DNA of 64,000 nucleotides from Lewinellaceae bacterium (GCA_020636445.1 JACJXV010000005.1:62001-126000), one strand, 5' to 3'; positions 1 to 9,361 are shown, counted from the stretch's first letter. Translations and numbers: made by a program. The notes: generated by a model not told the origin, from the sequence alone.

Positions 1-364
1 CAGGTGCATGGCCCCTGATTTTCGTCAAAAACTAAACAGGACCGTCTGAACCGGATTTTTTTCCTTTTACAGGTAACTAAAGCAACCATTTCGGCTAAAT
101 AATCAAGATACCGAATTTCCATGTAGCTGTCCGGTGTCTTTCCAACGACTTTAATACAGGTCTTGTCGTTTTTAAATTTTAGCTGTCAGGCCAAAGCATA
201 ACAAGAAGACAAAAACGCATATTAGCACCCAAGGTGAAAATCTTAAGGAACTAAAAATGAGTTAATTATGTTTTTGCGTGGCCTTGTTTCTGGAAATGTG
301 GAGAAACCAGGAGATTCAGACAGGATTGCCAGATCGGCGCTTGCCGCTAGAGTCTTGTCGATCG
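1..364. other. Intergenic left edge, no gene seen
   Basis: No credible coding region is seen; short reading frames here have no recognisable product. The only structured element noticed is TGATTTTCGTCA at 16-27, which fits the TGAY-N4-RTCA form of a Crp/FNR-type box and is identical to the 12-mer at 54865-54876. Whether it controls a gene lying to the left of the window cannot be told. Confidence 0.4.
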
Positions 365-1291
365 CTACCCCACCAGCTCCCGTGCAATCTCAGCGGCCAG
401 CCGGGCATTGTTCAGTACTAGTTGAATGTTGGCCTCCAGACTGGCGCCCTGGGTGAGTTCCTCGATTTTGGCGAGGAGAAAGGGGGTGATTGCCTTGCCT
501 TTGATGCCGCGGGCATCGGCTTCGCCGAGGGCTTGTCGGGTCGCCAGATCAATGCGGTAAAAGTCGGCTTCTGCGGCCGGTGGGATGGGGTTGGCGATGA
601 CTACTCCCCCGCGGAGGTTGAGTTGCTTTTTGGTACGCAGAATCTGGGCGGCTTCGGCTGGTGAATCGACGGTATAATCGACAGGCAGGCCACTGTGGCG
701 GGTGAAAAATGCCGGAAACTCGGTCGTTTGAAACCCCAGGACGGGGACCCCAAAGGTTTCCAGGTACTCGAGGGTCAGTTCCAGGTCGAGAATCGACTTG
801 GCCCCGGCGCAAACCACCGCAACGGGTGTCTGGGCGAGCTCCTGCAGGTCGGCAGAAATATCAAAGGTCTGGGCGGCACCTCGGTGTACACCACCAATGC
901 CTCCGGTAGCAAAAAGCGGGATGCCTGCCAGATGCGCGCCGATCATGGTTGCGGCGACGGTAGTGGCGCCGGTAATTCTGCGGGCCAGCGCAATGGGTAA
1001 GTCGCGCCGGCTGATTTTACTCACGGCCGTTCCGCTCTGGCCCAGGAGTTCAATCTCGGCACGAGACAAGCCAATTTTGATTTTTCCCTGCATTACGGCA
1101 ATCGTGACGGGGATCGCTCCTGCCTGGCGGACGGTTGCCTCAACGAGTAGCGCCGTTTCGACATTGCGTGGGTAGGGCATACCATGCGCAATAATGGTTG
1201 ATTCCAGGGCTACCACGGGTTGGTGGCGGGCCAGGGCTTGTGCTACTTCGGGAGCCAGGTCTAAAAAGGCGGCTGGGGAAGGTTTTTCCAT
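365..1291 (-). CDS. psuG: Pseudouridine-5'-phosphate glycosidase
   Basis: Cleaves pseudouridine 5'-phosphate reversibly to uracil and ribose 5-phosphate in the cytoplasm. The 308-residue product has the family's usual length and its conserved stretches: ALESTIIAHGMPYP near residues 28-41, MQGKIKIGLS near 68-76, and VVCAGAKSILDLE near 159-171. Glu30, Lys92 and Lys165 match the catalytic Glu and two Lys (one the Schiff-base Lys) of the E. coli enzyme. I chose ATG at 1291, because the upstream extension to 1423 has no family similarity and runs toward a repeat array. The kinase partner PsuK is not next to it. Family assignment is firm; physiological role is inferred from the family. Confidence 0.92.
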   Translation of the reverse strand: MEKPSPAAFLDLAPEVAQALARHQPVVALESTIIAHGMPYPRNVETALLVEATVRQAGAIPVTIAVMQGKIKIGLSRAEIELLGQSGTAVSKISRRDLPIALARRITGATTVAATMIGAHLAGIPLFATGGIGGVHRGAAQTFDISADLQELAQTPVAVVCAGAKSILDLELTLEYLETFGVPVLGFQTTEFPAFFTRHSGLPVDYTVDSPAEAAQILRTKKQLNLRGGVVIANPIPPAAEADFYRIDLATRQALGEADARGIKGKAITPFLLAKIEELTQGASLEANIQLVLNNARLAAEIARELVG

Positions 1292-1380
1292 AACGCAGGT
1301 TTCCAGTTTTAAAAAAAGAGGGCTTACTTTGAGCCAAAGGCAGGTTACCAAGATACAGTTCATTATCGTATCAGATTCCC

Positions 1381-1518
1381 TTAGCTGTGTTAATCTGTGA
1401 ACATCAGTGGTCGTTTTTACCACCGATTTACACCGATAAGCACCGATGCTATTACCCCTTATCTGTGTTAATCAGTGAACATCAGTGGTCGTTTTTACCA
1501 CCGATTTACACCGATAGG
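1381..1518. repeat. Two-copy 60-bp direct repeat, 78-bp period
   Basis: Copies at 1381-1440 and 1459-1518 differ at only a few positions. Each contains TTAATCWGTGAACATCAGTG and CACCGATTTACACCGATA. The spacer repeats part of the unit (CACCGATG). This type of 'ACCGATTTACACCGAT' intergenic repeat is non-coding; the reading frame through it (1387-1653) is an artefact. Confidence 0.85.
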
Positions 1519-1854
1519 ATGATGGCTGACTGGAGGAAAGGAGCGAGCTTCCTTAACATACTGACTGGAGCGCTAAATTACCACTGCATTGACAGGTCAT
1601 TAATAAAGATAGGCCGTTCCTTTTTTTACGCCTTGTCGCTTAAAGCCGAATAGGTTGTGCTGAAAGTTTCTTCATGTAAACCGAAGGGTGAGCAGGCAAA
1701 GACCCTCTTTGCGTCTTTTTATAGCGACTTTGCGGCTTTGCGAGGGTTTTTTAGTGAAGACGAAAGAACCCAACCTAGGCTAAAGCTTCGGCGGACAAAG
1801 GAAACAAGTAACTAATAACGAAAAACTAAAAACCAGTCACCAGCCACCAGTTCT
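1519..1854. other. Intergenic, repeat-like
   Basis: No gene is seen. Stretches such as GACCCTCTTTGCGTCTTTTT, ACTTTGCGGCTTTGCGAGG and AAGTAACTAATAACGAAAAACTAAAAACCAG are degenerate stutters of a kind found in other intergenic regions of this window. Confidence 0.5.
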
Positions 1855-3021
1855 CTACTTCACCGGTCGCCCTTTCCAGGTGTAGCGCTTGATGAAAATA
1901 GCTAAAAACCCAATCACTGCGATGTAGAGCGTATGCATCCACTGGGTGGGGATAAACCAGGCTAAGAGGTCTTTGCGGCCAAAAAACCGGGTGGCTTGCT
2001 GCTGAAGCCGGAAGTCAGCATATGCTTTTGCTGCGTATTGGAGCAGGAATATTCCAGCAAACCAAGAAGGCATGAAGGGAAGCAGTGCCGCACTTACCAG
2101 GATGAGCCAGCAATGAACCAGCACCAGAGCGAGTGCCAGGGTAATATGTGGTTGCTGGGGGTAGTAGCTGTTTTTGGTGGCCCAGCGCAGGCGTTGCTGA
2201 AAGAATGCCGAAAGGGTAGGCTGCCCGGGAGTCAGGACGGTCGCCGCAGGGTTTTTCAGGAAGACTACCCGCCCGGGATAGCGGGTGGCAATTTTATGGA
2301 CCAGCAGGATGTCGTCGCCGGAAGCCAGGTGATCGGCCCCGGTGAATCCGCCAACTTCCTGGAAAACGGTACGCGGATAAGCCAGGTTAGCCCCATTGGC
2401 GAGGTGTTGGTCGCCCGCCTGGATGCCCGCTCCGGTGATGAGCATCATCCCCATGAAATCAAGTGCCTGGAAACGCTCCAGTATGTTGCGCTCGCCGTAG
2501 ATATTTACGGGACCACAGATACAGGCCGGCTGTTGTTCCTGGTAGCAGGATGCTATTAAACGTAACCAGCCGGTAGGGGTGAGGCAGTCCGCATCGGTAC
2601 ATACGATGAGTTCCCCCTGAGAGGCTTCAATGCCGTAGGTGATGGCTGCTTTTTTAAAAGCAATACCCTTGTTGTCATGGAGATAATCCGCCAGGTGGAG
2701 CAAGCGCACCGATGGTTGGGTAGCGGCAATTTTCTTCACCAATGCCGGCGTTGCATCCGTGGAATGGTCATCGATGACGATGATGTCCAGCAACTCTGGG
2801 GGGTAATCCTGTTCGCAAAGGCGCTGCAGGCAAGCCTCAATCTGGCCCGCTTCATTGCGTGCAGGAACCAATACCGAAATTGAGGTCGTAGGCGTAAAAT
2901 CAGTCGGAACCGACCAGCCGGGCAGGCGGGTCCAGTGTTGCCGGTATTGCCGCAAAAGTACCCAGTATCCACCGGCGACAACTAGGGCCAGCAGGGAAAA
3001 ACTACCCAGTATCCACGGCAT
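1855..3021 (-). CDS. Family 2 glycosyltransferase, membrane-anchored
   Basis: A 388-residue GT-A fold glycosyltransferase. One N-terminal membrane segment (about residues 5-25) is followed by the GT2 domain, with VLVPARNEAGQIEACL near 50, the VIDDHSTD motif near 85, and CTDADC near 140 as the metal/nucleotide-sugar DxD site. A GDDILL motif and QQRLRW (Q/RxxRW acceptor motif) follow, then hydrophobic C-terminal segments. The layout is that of processive or lipid-linked sugar transferases at the inner membrane. The donor and acceptor cannot be deduced. The next gene (3032-3484) lies 10 nt upstream on the same strand and is probably co-transcribed. Confidence 0.85.
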   Translation of the reverse strand: MPWILGSFSLLALVVAGGYWVLLRQYRQHWTRLPGWSVPTDFTPTTSISVLVPARNEAGQIEACLQRLCEQDYPPELLDIIVIDDHSTDATPALVKKIAATQPSVRLLHLADYLHDNKGIAFKKAAITYGIEASQGELIVCTDADCLTPTGWLRLIASCYQEQQPACICGPVNIYGERNILERFQALDFMGMMLITGAGIQAGDQHLANGANLAYPRTVFQEVGGFTGADHLASGDDILLVHKIATRYPGRVVFLKNPAATVLTPGQPTLSAFFQQRLRWATKNSYYPQQPHITLALALVLVHCWLILVSAALLPFMPSWFAGIFLLQYAAKAYADFRLQQQATRFFGRKDLLAWFIPTQWMHTLYIAVIGFLAIFIKRYTWKGRPVK

Positions 3022-3031
3022 AGAATCGGGC

Positions 3032-3484
3032 CTAGATGAGGTCTTCCTCGCGGTAGGACGGACGTTCTTTAACCTGTTTATCTAACCGGTCGAAGTTAAG
3101 CGGTTTGCTGTCCAGTTCTTCGAAATCTACCAGGTCACCATCCCGTTGCCGGATATACTCGGATTCCGCTTTGCGAACCTGTTTGCGTAGAATGGCTTTT
3201 CCCAAAAGGAAGGCCACTACAACCGGAAATCCAATGACCGTCAGCACGCCGGCACCGATCCCCAGAATCTTATCGCGCTTCCAGGCGCGACCAATCCATT
3301 GGAAGTATTCCGTAATCACCCGGCGGTCGATGATCAGTACTGCGATGAGCAGCGCCGGAGCCAGGAAGTAAAGTAGCCGGAAGATCAGGCGGGCAACGAC
3401 AAATACGCCGATAAACATCATCACCAGGATGAGTATGCTCCACAGCGAATTTCCTTTCATATTAAATTCATAGCGATCAGCCAT
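3032..3484 (-). CDS. Hypothetical membrane protein
   Basis: 150 residues, not recognised. It has three hydrophobic segments at about residues 13-33, 35-55 and 73-95, then a charged C-terminal tail of about 55 residues rich in Lys, Arg, Glu and Asp that should be cytoplasmic. A second in-frame Met at residue 9 could be the real start. It sits 10 nt before the glycosyltransferase gene, so the two probably form a transcription unit. Confidence 0.6.
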   Translation of the reverse strand: MADRYEFNMKGNSLWSILILVMMFIGVFVVARLIFRLLYFLAPALLIAVLIIDRRVITEYFQWIGRAWKRDKILGIGAGVLTVIGFPVVVAFLLGKAILRKQVRKAESEYIRQRDGDLVDFEELDSKPLNFDRLDKQVKERPSYREEDLI

Positions 3485-3637
3485 AATGTCTAAGATTTAT
3501 TGTCGAAGGCTTCCTTTGTAGGAGCATTCGACTTTTTTCTGTCAAATTTGTTGATAATATAACAAAAAAAGAGGGAAGGAGATCGCAGAAAAAGGCGAAA
3601 GGGCTTAGTCTGTCGACCGACACCAGGGCTTTACCGA

Positions 3638-3668
3638 TTGGAATTATGCAGGAATCCCCTTAATTTTG
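3638..3668 (+). promoter_or_regulatory. Bacteroidota-type promoter of the TlpA-like gene
   Basis: TTG at 3638-3640, a 20-nt spacer, then TAATTTTG at 3661-3668. This matches the -33 TTG / -7 TAnnTTTG pattern of the Bacteroidota primary sigma factor. It leaves a short leader before the ATG at 3683 and argues against the longer reading frame that starts inside it. Confidence 0.6.
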
Positions 3669-3682
3669 AAAAAAATTTGACA

Positions 3683-5068
3683 ATGCAATTTAGAAAATGG
3701 ATCCTTTTGGCCGGCTTGCTGGTATTGAGATTGGGAACTGCACTGTACGGGCAGAACCAAATAATCTTGCGCTGTACCCTGAGTGGGTGCACCGAGCCGC
3801 TGGGACTTTATGAATTTGACGGCTTTACGTTTCAGCAAGTTGCCACAACCCAGGCCGATGCCAATGGGGTATTTGAATTTAAATTGCCCAAATCGTCAGC
3901 TCGCTTTTACCAGATTGGGTTGGGAAGTGATAGAATTCGGACCGTTATTCTGGGAGAAGAAAAACTAGTCGAGATTCAGGGTAGCTGTGACAATATCCGG
4001 CAGGCCGTAGTGAAAGGGTCGCCGATCAATGAGCATTACGAGCGCACCCGGGAGCTGGTCTCCAAATTCAATAACGAAGCGGGGCAGTTGCTGCGGTCCT
4101 TTGGCAGTACTACGGATTCCGGAGAATTGCAATCGTTGATTCAGCGCATGGCAGTCATAGATAAGCACAAGCTGGTAGCCCTGGATTCACTGACCAAGAT
4201 CAACCCCCTGCTGGGGCGGGTGATGGCGCTGAATGCCTATCAGTCCTATCCTGCAAATAATCAGAACCGCTATCCTGATGAAATCCAGTACTTCGCCGGA
4301 GAATTTTTCAGTAAGGTGGATTTAAGTGATGCAGGCTATGATCACTTATTGTGGTTTTACGAAGCGGTGAAAACCTACACGCAGGTGTTAAGTACAGTTG
4401 GGTTGCCAGAGGAAATGGTTCAGGGGTATTTGGATAGTTTATTGGTGCGGATTCCCGAAGGGTCGCATGCCCGCCAACAAGCCCTGGCGGCTATTGTTGG
4501 TTCCATGCAGGCGCGCAAGAACCCATTATTTGTTCCCTACGCCGAACAGTTTATTGCCGAGTACAGCGCCAAGGCTCCCCAGTCGGCGGCCATGGTGGGC
4601 GGTATTCTGGAGCGGGGTAAACGCCTGATGAACGGCTCACCGGCACCGGAGTTCTCCCAAATGACACCGGATAGCACCCAGCTTAATGTCAAAGAATTGC
4701 GGGGTAAGTACGTATTGCTCGACTTTTGGGCCAGTTGGTGTGGGCCATGCCGGCGAGAGAACCCCAATGTGGTACGGATGTACGACAAATACAAGGATAA
4801 AGGCTTCGAGATTCTTGGGATCAGCCTTGATCAAAGTCGGGAGAATTGGTTGAAGGCTATCGAAGCCGATAAGCTAACCTGGAAACACGTGAGTGACCTC
4901 AAAGGCTGGTCGAATGAAGTAGGCCGCTTGTACGAGGTAACATCGATCCCCAAGACCTTCTTGCTGGATCCGCAGGGCCGGATTATCGCCCGGGACTTGC
5001 GGGGGGCTTCCCTGGAACAAAAGTTAGCAGAATTGCTGGGCTCAGAACCTACGCCGAACGATCAGTGA
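3683..5068 (+). CDS. TlpA-like thiol:disulfide oxidoreductase
   Basis: A 461-residue exported protein. The N-terminal signal (residues 1 to about 24, ending ALYGQ) is followed by a roughly 300-residue DUF4369-like beta/helical region, and then a C-terminal thioredoxin fold of the AhpC/TlpA type. The redox motif is WCGPC with Cys353 and Cys356, and the cis-proline site is SIPKTF. Family members reduce or isomerise disulfides in the periplasm and are abundant in Bacteroidota. The ATG at 3683 was chosen over an upstream TTG because it starts the signal peptide and follows the promoter. Substrate unknown. Confidence 0.88.
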   Translation: MQFRKWILLAGLLVLRLGTALYGQNQIILRCTLSGCTEPLGLYEFDGFTFQQVATTQADANGVFEFKLPKSSARFYQIGLGSDRIRTVILGEEKLVEIQGSCDNIRQAVVKGSPINEHYERTRELVSKFNNEAGQLLRSFGSTTDSGELQSLIQRMAVIDKHKLVALDSLTKINPLLGRVMALNAYQSYPANNQNRYPDEIQYFAGEFFSKVDLSDAGYDHLLWFYEAVKTYTQVLSTVGLPEEMVQGYLDSLLVRIPEGSHARQQALAAIVGSMQARKNPLFVPYAEQFIAEYSAKAPQSAAMVGGILERGKRLMNGSPAPEFSQMTPDSTQLNVKELRGKYVLLDFWASWCGPCRRENPNVVRMYDKYKDKGFEILGISLDQSRENWLKAIEADKLTWKHVSDLKGWSNEVGRLYEVTSIPKTFLLDPQGRIIARDLRGASLEQKLAELLGSEPTPNDQ

Positions 5069-5378
5069 GTGAGGGGTGAATTGTGAGGAGCAGCAGGCAA
5101 CCAGGGTTAGTGTTGCCCTCGCTCCGCTCTTCAATATCCCTTTGGCACCTTTCTTCGATACCAATGGGCCTCGCAGCTGCAAGTAATAAGGGGCGAGGGA
5201 CGGAGGCTAAAAAATAAACTTCCTAAACTGAGTGAGCAATAGCGAACGATCATAAACTTCATAAACCTAGATCGTTCCGTATGATATTCTATGCCGGTGA
5301 CAGGTTGGGCAGCAAAATTCCTTTGTAATCCCGGCAGTTTAGCATTCCAGGATCGCTCCTTCTGTAGGTGTCCCAGAT
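5069..5378. other. Intergenic, no gene seen
   Basis: Convergent spacer between the TlpA-like gene and the M16 protease. It begins with stutter sequence (GTGAGGGGTGAATTGTGAGG) but has no recognisable gene, RNA or clear terminator. Confidence 0.4.
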
Positions 5379-6623
5379 TTACGCAGCCTGCTCCGCTTTA
5401 TAAAATAGTCCGGAGCAGTTTTCGTGAGTAAATATCTGTTTGGCCACCCGCAGGATATCCGCCGTTGTGATCCGCTCGTAAAGGTTGACCTCCTGGTTGA
5501 TCAGGTCCGCCTGGTCGAGAACTTCAAAGAAAGCCAGGTTGATCGCTTTATTGATCACACTCAGTTCGGAGAAGAGGAGGGTGCTTTCCACCTTGTTCTT
5601 CCACTTCTGAAGCTCTTCCTCCGGGATCAGCTGCGTTTTTATCTGCTCAATTTCGGCCCAGATGGCCTCCTGGGCTTCTTCCAGGCTGATTCCCTCGGCG
5701 GGTTTCCCTTCAATAATGAGCAGGCCGGGGTCAATACTACCTGTCACATAGCTATCGATCGAGGAAAAGCGCTTTTGCTCCTTGAGCAAGCGGTGATACA
5801 GGCGCGAAGAGGGGCCGCTGGAAAGGATATCCGTAATTAAGTCAGCAATGTAAAAATCCGGATCCAGGCGAGCCGGAGAACGGAATGCCAGGTAGATGGC
5901 ATCGACGGGCACTTTGGCCAGGTTGATGCGCTGCTGGAGTTTTTGCTGGGGAGGTTCAATCGGCAGGCGCCGTTCGGGGATTACCCCCGGAGGAATATCG
6001 GCGAACCATTTTTTGGCCAGCTTTTCCACCTGCTTATGCGTAACCGGGCCCGCTACCACCAGGATGGCATTATTAGGCCGGTAGTATTTAAAATAGAAAT
6101 CCTTGACATCGTCCATGGTGGCGTCTTCCACGTGCTTGGGTACTTTGCCGATCGTTGGCCACCGGTAAGGGTGTACCTGGAAGGCCATTTCGCCCAGGTG
6201 ATGCCAGGCATCGCCATAGGGTTCATTCAAGCAGGTTTCGTGAAATTCTTCCACGACTACTCGCCGTTGCACATCCAGCACTTCTTCATCAAAATTGAGG
6301 CTGAGCATGCGGTCGGACTCGAGCCAGAAGGCTGTCTCGATATTCTGAGCGGGAACGATATCATAAAAATTAGTAATGTCATTATTGGTAAAGGCGTTGT
6401 TCTCGCCCCCGGCCATTTGGATGACATCATCAAAGTTAGGGATATTGGCTGACCCGCCGAACATCAGGTGCTCAAACAGGTGAGCGAATCCGGTGCGGTC
6501 GGGGCGCTCATCACGAGCTCCCACGTTATAAAGCACATTGACCGCCACCAGAGGCGTAGAATAGTCTTCGTGTACCAGGACGCGGAGGCCATTGTCAAGT
6601 GTAAATTTAGAAAATGCAATCAC
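5379..6623 (-). CDS. M16 family zinc metalloprotease (PqqL-like)
   Basis: A 414-residue peptidase of the pitrilysin/insulinase type. The inverted zinc motif HLFEH lies at residues 48-52 (two His ligands and the catalytic Glu). A downstream acidic pair near 125-126 supplies the third ligand, and ENNAFTNNDITNF follows the M16 pattern. The second half is the inactive M16 C domain. At about 410 residues it is a single M16A-C unit like the mitochondrial processing peptidase beta type. The start is GTG at 6621-6623, because an in-frame stop lies a few codons upstream and no ATG intervenes. No signal peptide is evident, so it may be cytoplasmic. Confidence 0.9.
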   Translation of the reverse strand: MIAFSKFTLDNGLRVLVHEDYSTPLVAVNVLYNVGARDERPDRTGFAHLFEHLMFGGSANIPNFDDVIQMAGGENNAFTNNDITNFYDIVPAQNIETAFWLESDRMLSLNFDEEVLDVQRRVVVEEFHETCLNEPYGDAWHHLGEMAFQVHPYRWPTIGKVPKHVEDATMDDVKDFYFKYYRPNNAILVVAGPVTHKQVEKLAKKWFADIPPGVIPERRLPIEPPQQKLQQRINLAKVPVDAIYLAFRSPARLDPDFYIADLITDILSSGPSSRLYHRLLKEQKRFSSIDSYVTGSIDPGLLIIEGKPAEGISLEEAQEAIWAEIEQIKTQLIPEEELQKWKNKVESTLLFSELSVINKAINLAFFEVLDQADLINQEVNLYERITTADILRVAKQIFTHENCSGLFYKAEQAA

Positions 6624-7090
6624 GGTGTCGTATTTGGGTTACCGTAGGAGATAGAGAACGCCTGCCAGGGCGCTACGGTTGTGCAAAAGTACTTATTCCG
6701 CAGGGCTTTTGGAAAAAAACAATAGTCTATCCACCATTAGGCCGGGTAAATGCATCTGATTTAATAGCTAACAAACTAAAGCCCAGTAAGAAACGGCAGT
6801 TTTTAACGACAGTTCAGGTCCTTGATTCCGCGCAGGTTCAAGGGCCCTTTTTTTTACGGAGCTATTGCGTATCATGGAGAGACGTTGCAAGCAACGTCTG
6901 TACTGGGTAGTAGGCCTAGGTACGGAGAGACGTGGCAAGCAACGTCTGTACCAGTCAGTAAGCTTTTCCGGAGGATAGTGACGATTGCCATACCCCGGAG
7001 CAGAAATTTCCTTTATCTTTAAGCGTTTGTTAGGTCCGGATTCTTGGCTTCAACCCTCAGGGGTAGCCGCAGCCGGACCAGGTTTTCAGG
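6624..7090. other. Intergenic region before methylmalonyl-CoA mutase
   Basis: About 465 bp without a credible gene. It holds the two-copy palindromic repeat at 6880-6947 and otherwise AT-rich sequence. A small mutase subunit gene, which often precedes the large subunit, is not here. Confidence 0.5.
6880..6947. repeat. Two palindromic repeats of AGACGTTGC..GCAACGTCT type
   Basis: AGACGTTGCAAGCAACGTCT at 6880-6899 is a near-perfect palindrome with 9-bp arms. A second copy at 6928-6947 has one change in the left arm (AGACGTGGC). Both are preceded by GGAG and followed by GTAC. The period is 48 bp. Similar 'GAGACGTTGC-GCAACGTCTC' elements occur between genes in many bacterial phyla. Confidence 0.8.
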
Positions 7091-9238
7091 ATGAAAGCGA
7101 GGGAAAATATGAGTCGTCCGAATTTCAATGATATTCCATTAGATCTGCAGCTAACCGGGCAGGCAGCGAACGCCGAAGGAAACTGGGAAACGCCGGAAAA
7201 GATTTCCGTTAAACCCGTGTTCAGCCCTGCCGACCGGGCGAATTTGCCGCAGAACCATTTTGTAGCCGGGTTACCTCCCTATTTGGGTGGACCATATAGT
7301 TCTATGTACACCATCAGGCCCTGGACAATCCGGCAGTATGCAGGCTTTTCCACTGCCGAGGAGAGTAATGCCTTTTACCGCCGCAACCTGGCCCAGGGAC
7401 AAAAAGGCTTATCTGTTGCCTTTGACCTGGCAACGCATCGCGGATATGATTCTGATCATCCGCGGGTAACCGGTGATGTAGGTAAGGCCGGCGTGGCTAT
7501 TGATTCGGTAGAGGACATGAAAATCCTTTTTGACCAGATTCCGCTTGATCAAATGTCCGTATCGATGACGATGAACGGGGCGGTAATTCCGATCATGGCT
7601 TTCTTCATTGTTGCTGCTGAAGAGCAGGGGGTGCGGCCAGAACAACTGAGTGGAACAATTCAGAATGATATCCTCAAGGAGTTCATGGTGCGCAATACCT
7701 ACATTTATCCACCGGCACCTTCCTTGCGCATCATAGCGGATATATTTGCCTACACGGCTCAGCAGATGCCCAAGTTTAACTCGATCAGTATTAGTGGTTA
7801 TCATATGCAGGAAGCAGGCGCTCCCGCTGATCTGGAGTTGGCCTACACCCTGGCGGATGGGTGGGAGTATCTGCGAATCGGCCAGCAAGCAGGCCTGGAT
7901 ATTGATGATTTTGCTCCACGTTTATCCTTCTTTTGGGCGATTGGCATGAACCACTTTATGGAAATTGCCAAGATGCGCGCAGGGCGGCTTTTGTGGTCGA
8001 AAATTGTCAAGCAGTTCAATCCCCGCAATGTAAAGTCGATGGCTCTGCGCACCCACTGCCAGACCTCAGGGTGGAGTCTGACCGAACAGGATCCTTTCAA
8101 TAACGTAGCGCGCACTACCGTTGAAGCGATGGCTGCTGTATTGGGAGGAACCCAGTCGTTGCACACTAATTCGCTGGACGAAGCTATTGCCTTACCCACT
8201 GACTTTTCTGCCAAGATTGCGCGCGACACCCAGCTCTTTCTGCAGGAAGAGACCGATATCACCAAGGCTATCGACCCCTGGGCCGGATCGTACTACGTAG
8301 AGTATCTGACGGACCAACTGGTGCAACGGGCTTGGTCGTTGATTGAAGAAGTGGAAGCACTGGGCGGAATGGCCAAGGCAATCGAAGAGGGCTTACCTAA
8401 GTTACGTATTGAAGAGGCGGCAGCCCGAAAACAGGCTCGCATCGATGGGGGAAAAGACCATATCGTTGGTGTAAATATTTATGCGCTGGCAGAAGAAGCG
8501 CCGATTGACATTCTGGAGGTGGATAACACTGCTGTGCGCGATGCCCAAATTAAGCGATTGCAGGAAGTAAAGGCACAACGCGACGAAGCGCAGGTACAGG
8601 CTGCCCTGGAAGATTTGTATAGCTGTGCCCGGTCAGGAGAAGGAAACCTGCTGGAAAAAGCGGTCGTTTGTGCCCGGCTGCGGGCGACCCTGGGTGAAAT
8701 TTCCGATGCCATGGAACGGGCCTTTGGTCGCTACACCCCGGTAACACGGGCTATTTCAGGTGTTTATTCGAGCGAAATAAAGATGGATGAAGATTTTCAG
8801 GCAGCACAAGCGTTAGCCGATCAATTTGAAGAGCAAGAGGGCCGTCGGCCGCGTATTATGGTCGCTAAGTTAGGGCAGGATGGCCATGATCGGGGGGCTA
8901 AGGTAATTGCCTCCAGTTTCGCCGATCTGGGATTTGATGTAGATATTGGTCCGTTGTTTCAAACCCCTGAGGAAGCGGCCCGCCAGGCTGCCGAGAATGA
9001 TGTCCACTTTATCGGCATCTCTTCCCTGGCAGCAGGACATAAAACGCTGGTTCCCCAGACAATTGCCGCTTTGAAGGCGCTTGGGCGGGAGGATATTTTG
9101 GTGGTGGTAGGCGGAGTAATCCCACCGCAGGATTACGATTTCCTCTACCAGCAGGGTGTCGTTGCGGTTTTTGGTCCGGGAACTAAAATCGCAGTGGCCG
9201 CTCGCCAGCTACTGGGGATGCTGGTTAAATCAGCATAA
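7091..9238 (+). CDS. mutB: Methylmalonyl-CoA mutase, large subunit
   Basis: Adenosylcobalamin-dependent interconversion of (R)-methylmalonyl-CoA and succinyl-CoA. The 715-residue protein has the N-terminal TIM barrel with RPWTIRQYAGFSTAEESN and the C-terminal B12 domain with the DxHxxG motif (His599 in LGQDGHDRG). Tyr83 and Arg201 match the P. shermanii residues (Tyr89, Arg207) that bind the substrate carboxylate. This indicates methylmalonyl-CoA rather than isobutyryl-CoA mutase, which has Phe and Gln there. A second ATG at 7109 is an alternative start. No small subunit or MeaB chaperone gene is adjacent, so it either works alone, like E. coli Sbm, or pairs with a distant partner. Confidence 0.95.
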   Translation: MKARENMSRPNFNDIPLDLQLTGQAANAEGNWETPEKISVKPVFSPADRANLPQNHFVAGLPPYLGGPYSSMYTIRPWTIRQYAGFSTAEESNAFYRRNLAQGQKGLSVAFDLATHRGYDSDHPRVTGDVGKAGVAIDSVEDMKILFDQIPLDQMSVSMTMNGAVIPIMAFFIVAAEEQGVRPEQLSGTIQNDILKEFMVRNTYIYPPAPSLRIIADIFAYTAQQMPKFNSISISGYHMQEAGAPADLELAYTLADGWEYLRIGQQAGLDIDDFAPRLSFFWAIGMNHFMEIAKMRAGRLLWSKIVKQFNPRNVKSMALRTHCQTSGWSLTEQDPFNNVARTTVEAMAAVLGGTQSLHTNSLDEAIALPTDFSAKIARDTQLFLQEETDITKAIDPWAGSYYVEYLTDQLVQRAWSLIEEVEALGGMAKAIEEGLPKLRIEEAAARKQARIDGGKDHIVGVNIYALAEEAPIDILEVDNTAVRDAQIKRLQEVKAQRDEAQVQAALEDLYSCARSGEGNLLEKAVVCARLRATLGEISDAMERAFGRYTPVTRAISGVYSSEIKMDEDFQAAQALADQFEEQEGRRPRIMVAKLGQDGHDRGAKVIASSFADLGFDVDIGPLFQTPEEAARQAAENDVHFIGISSLAAGHKTLVPQTIAALKALGREDILVVVGGVIPPQDYDFLYQQGVVAVFGPGTKIAVAARQLLGMLVKSA

Positions 9239-9244
9239 GCAAGT

Positions 9245-9270
9245 GCTAAGCTGGATTTTAGCCTTTTTTT
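9245..9270 (+). terminator. Weak intrinsic terminator after mutB
   Basis: GCTAA (9245-9249) pairs with TTAGC (9258-9262), followed by CTTTTTTT. The stem is short (5 bp), but position and T-run suit a terminator 7 nt after the mutase stop. Confidence 0.45.
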
Positions 9271-9361
9271 AGAGGGTATTCGGGCATTGGGAGTTTCAGC
9301 GTCATATACAGGTCGGGAAGAGCAAGCCCTTCTCCTGTTAAGATAAGTGAAGTGTGTTGCT

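Noticed and set aside
1381..1518. Direct repeat as a possible CRISPR
   Set aside because: Only two 60-bp copies with an 18-bp spacer that resembles the repeat, and no cas genes.
1387..1653. 88-residue frame with internal repeats
   Set aside because: The protein repeat comes from the 60-bp DNA repeat; not a gene.
2436..2447. TGATGAGCATCA, fits the Crp/FNR-type box
   Set aside because: Lies inside the glycosyltransferase coding sequence, no partner box; taken as chance.
7447..7458. TGATTCTGATCA, fits the Crp/FNR-type box
   Set aside because: Inside mutB coding sequence, no partner; taken as chance and a warning on single boxes.
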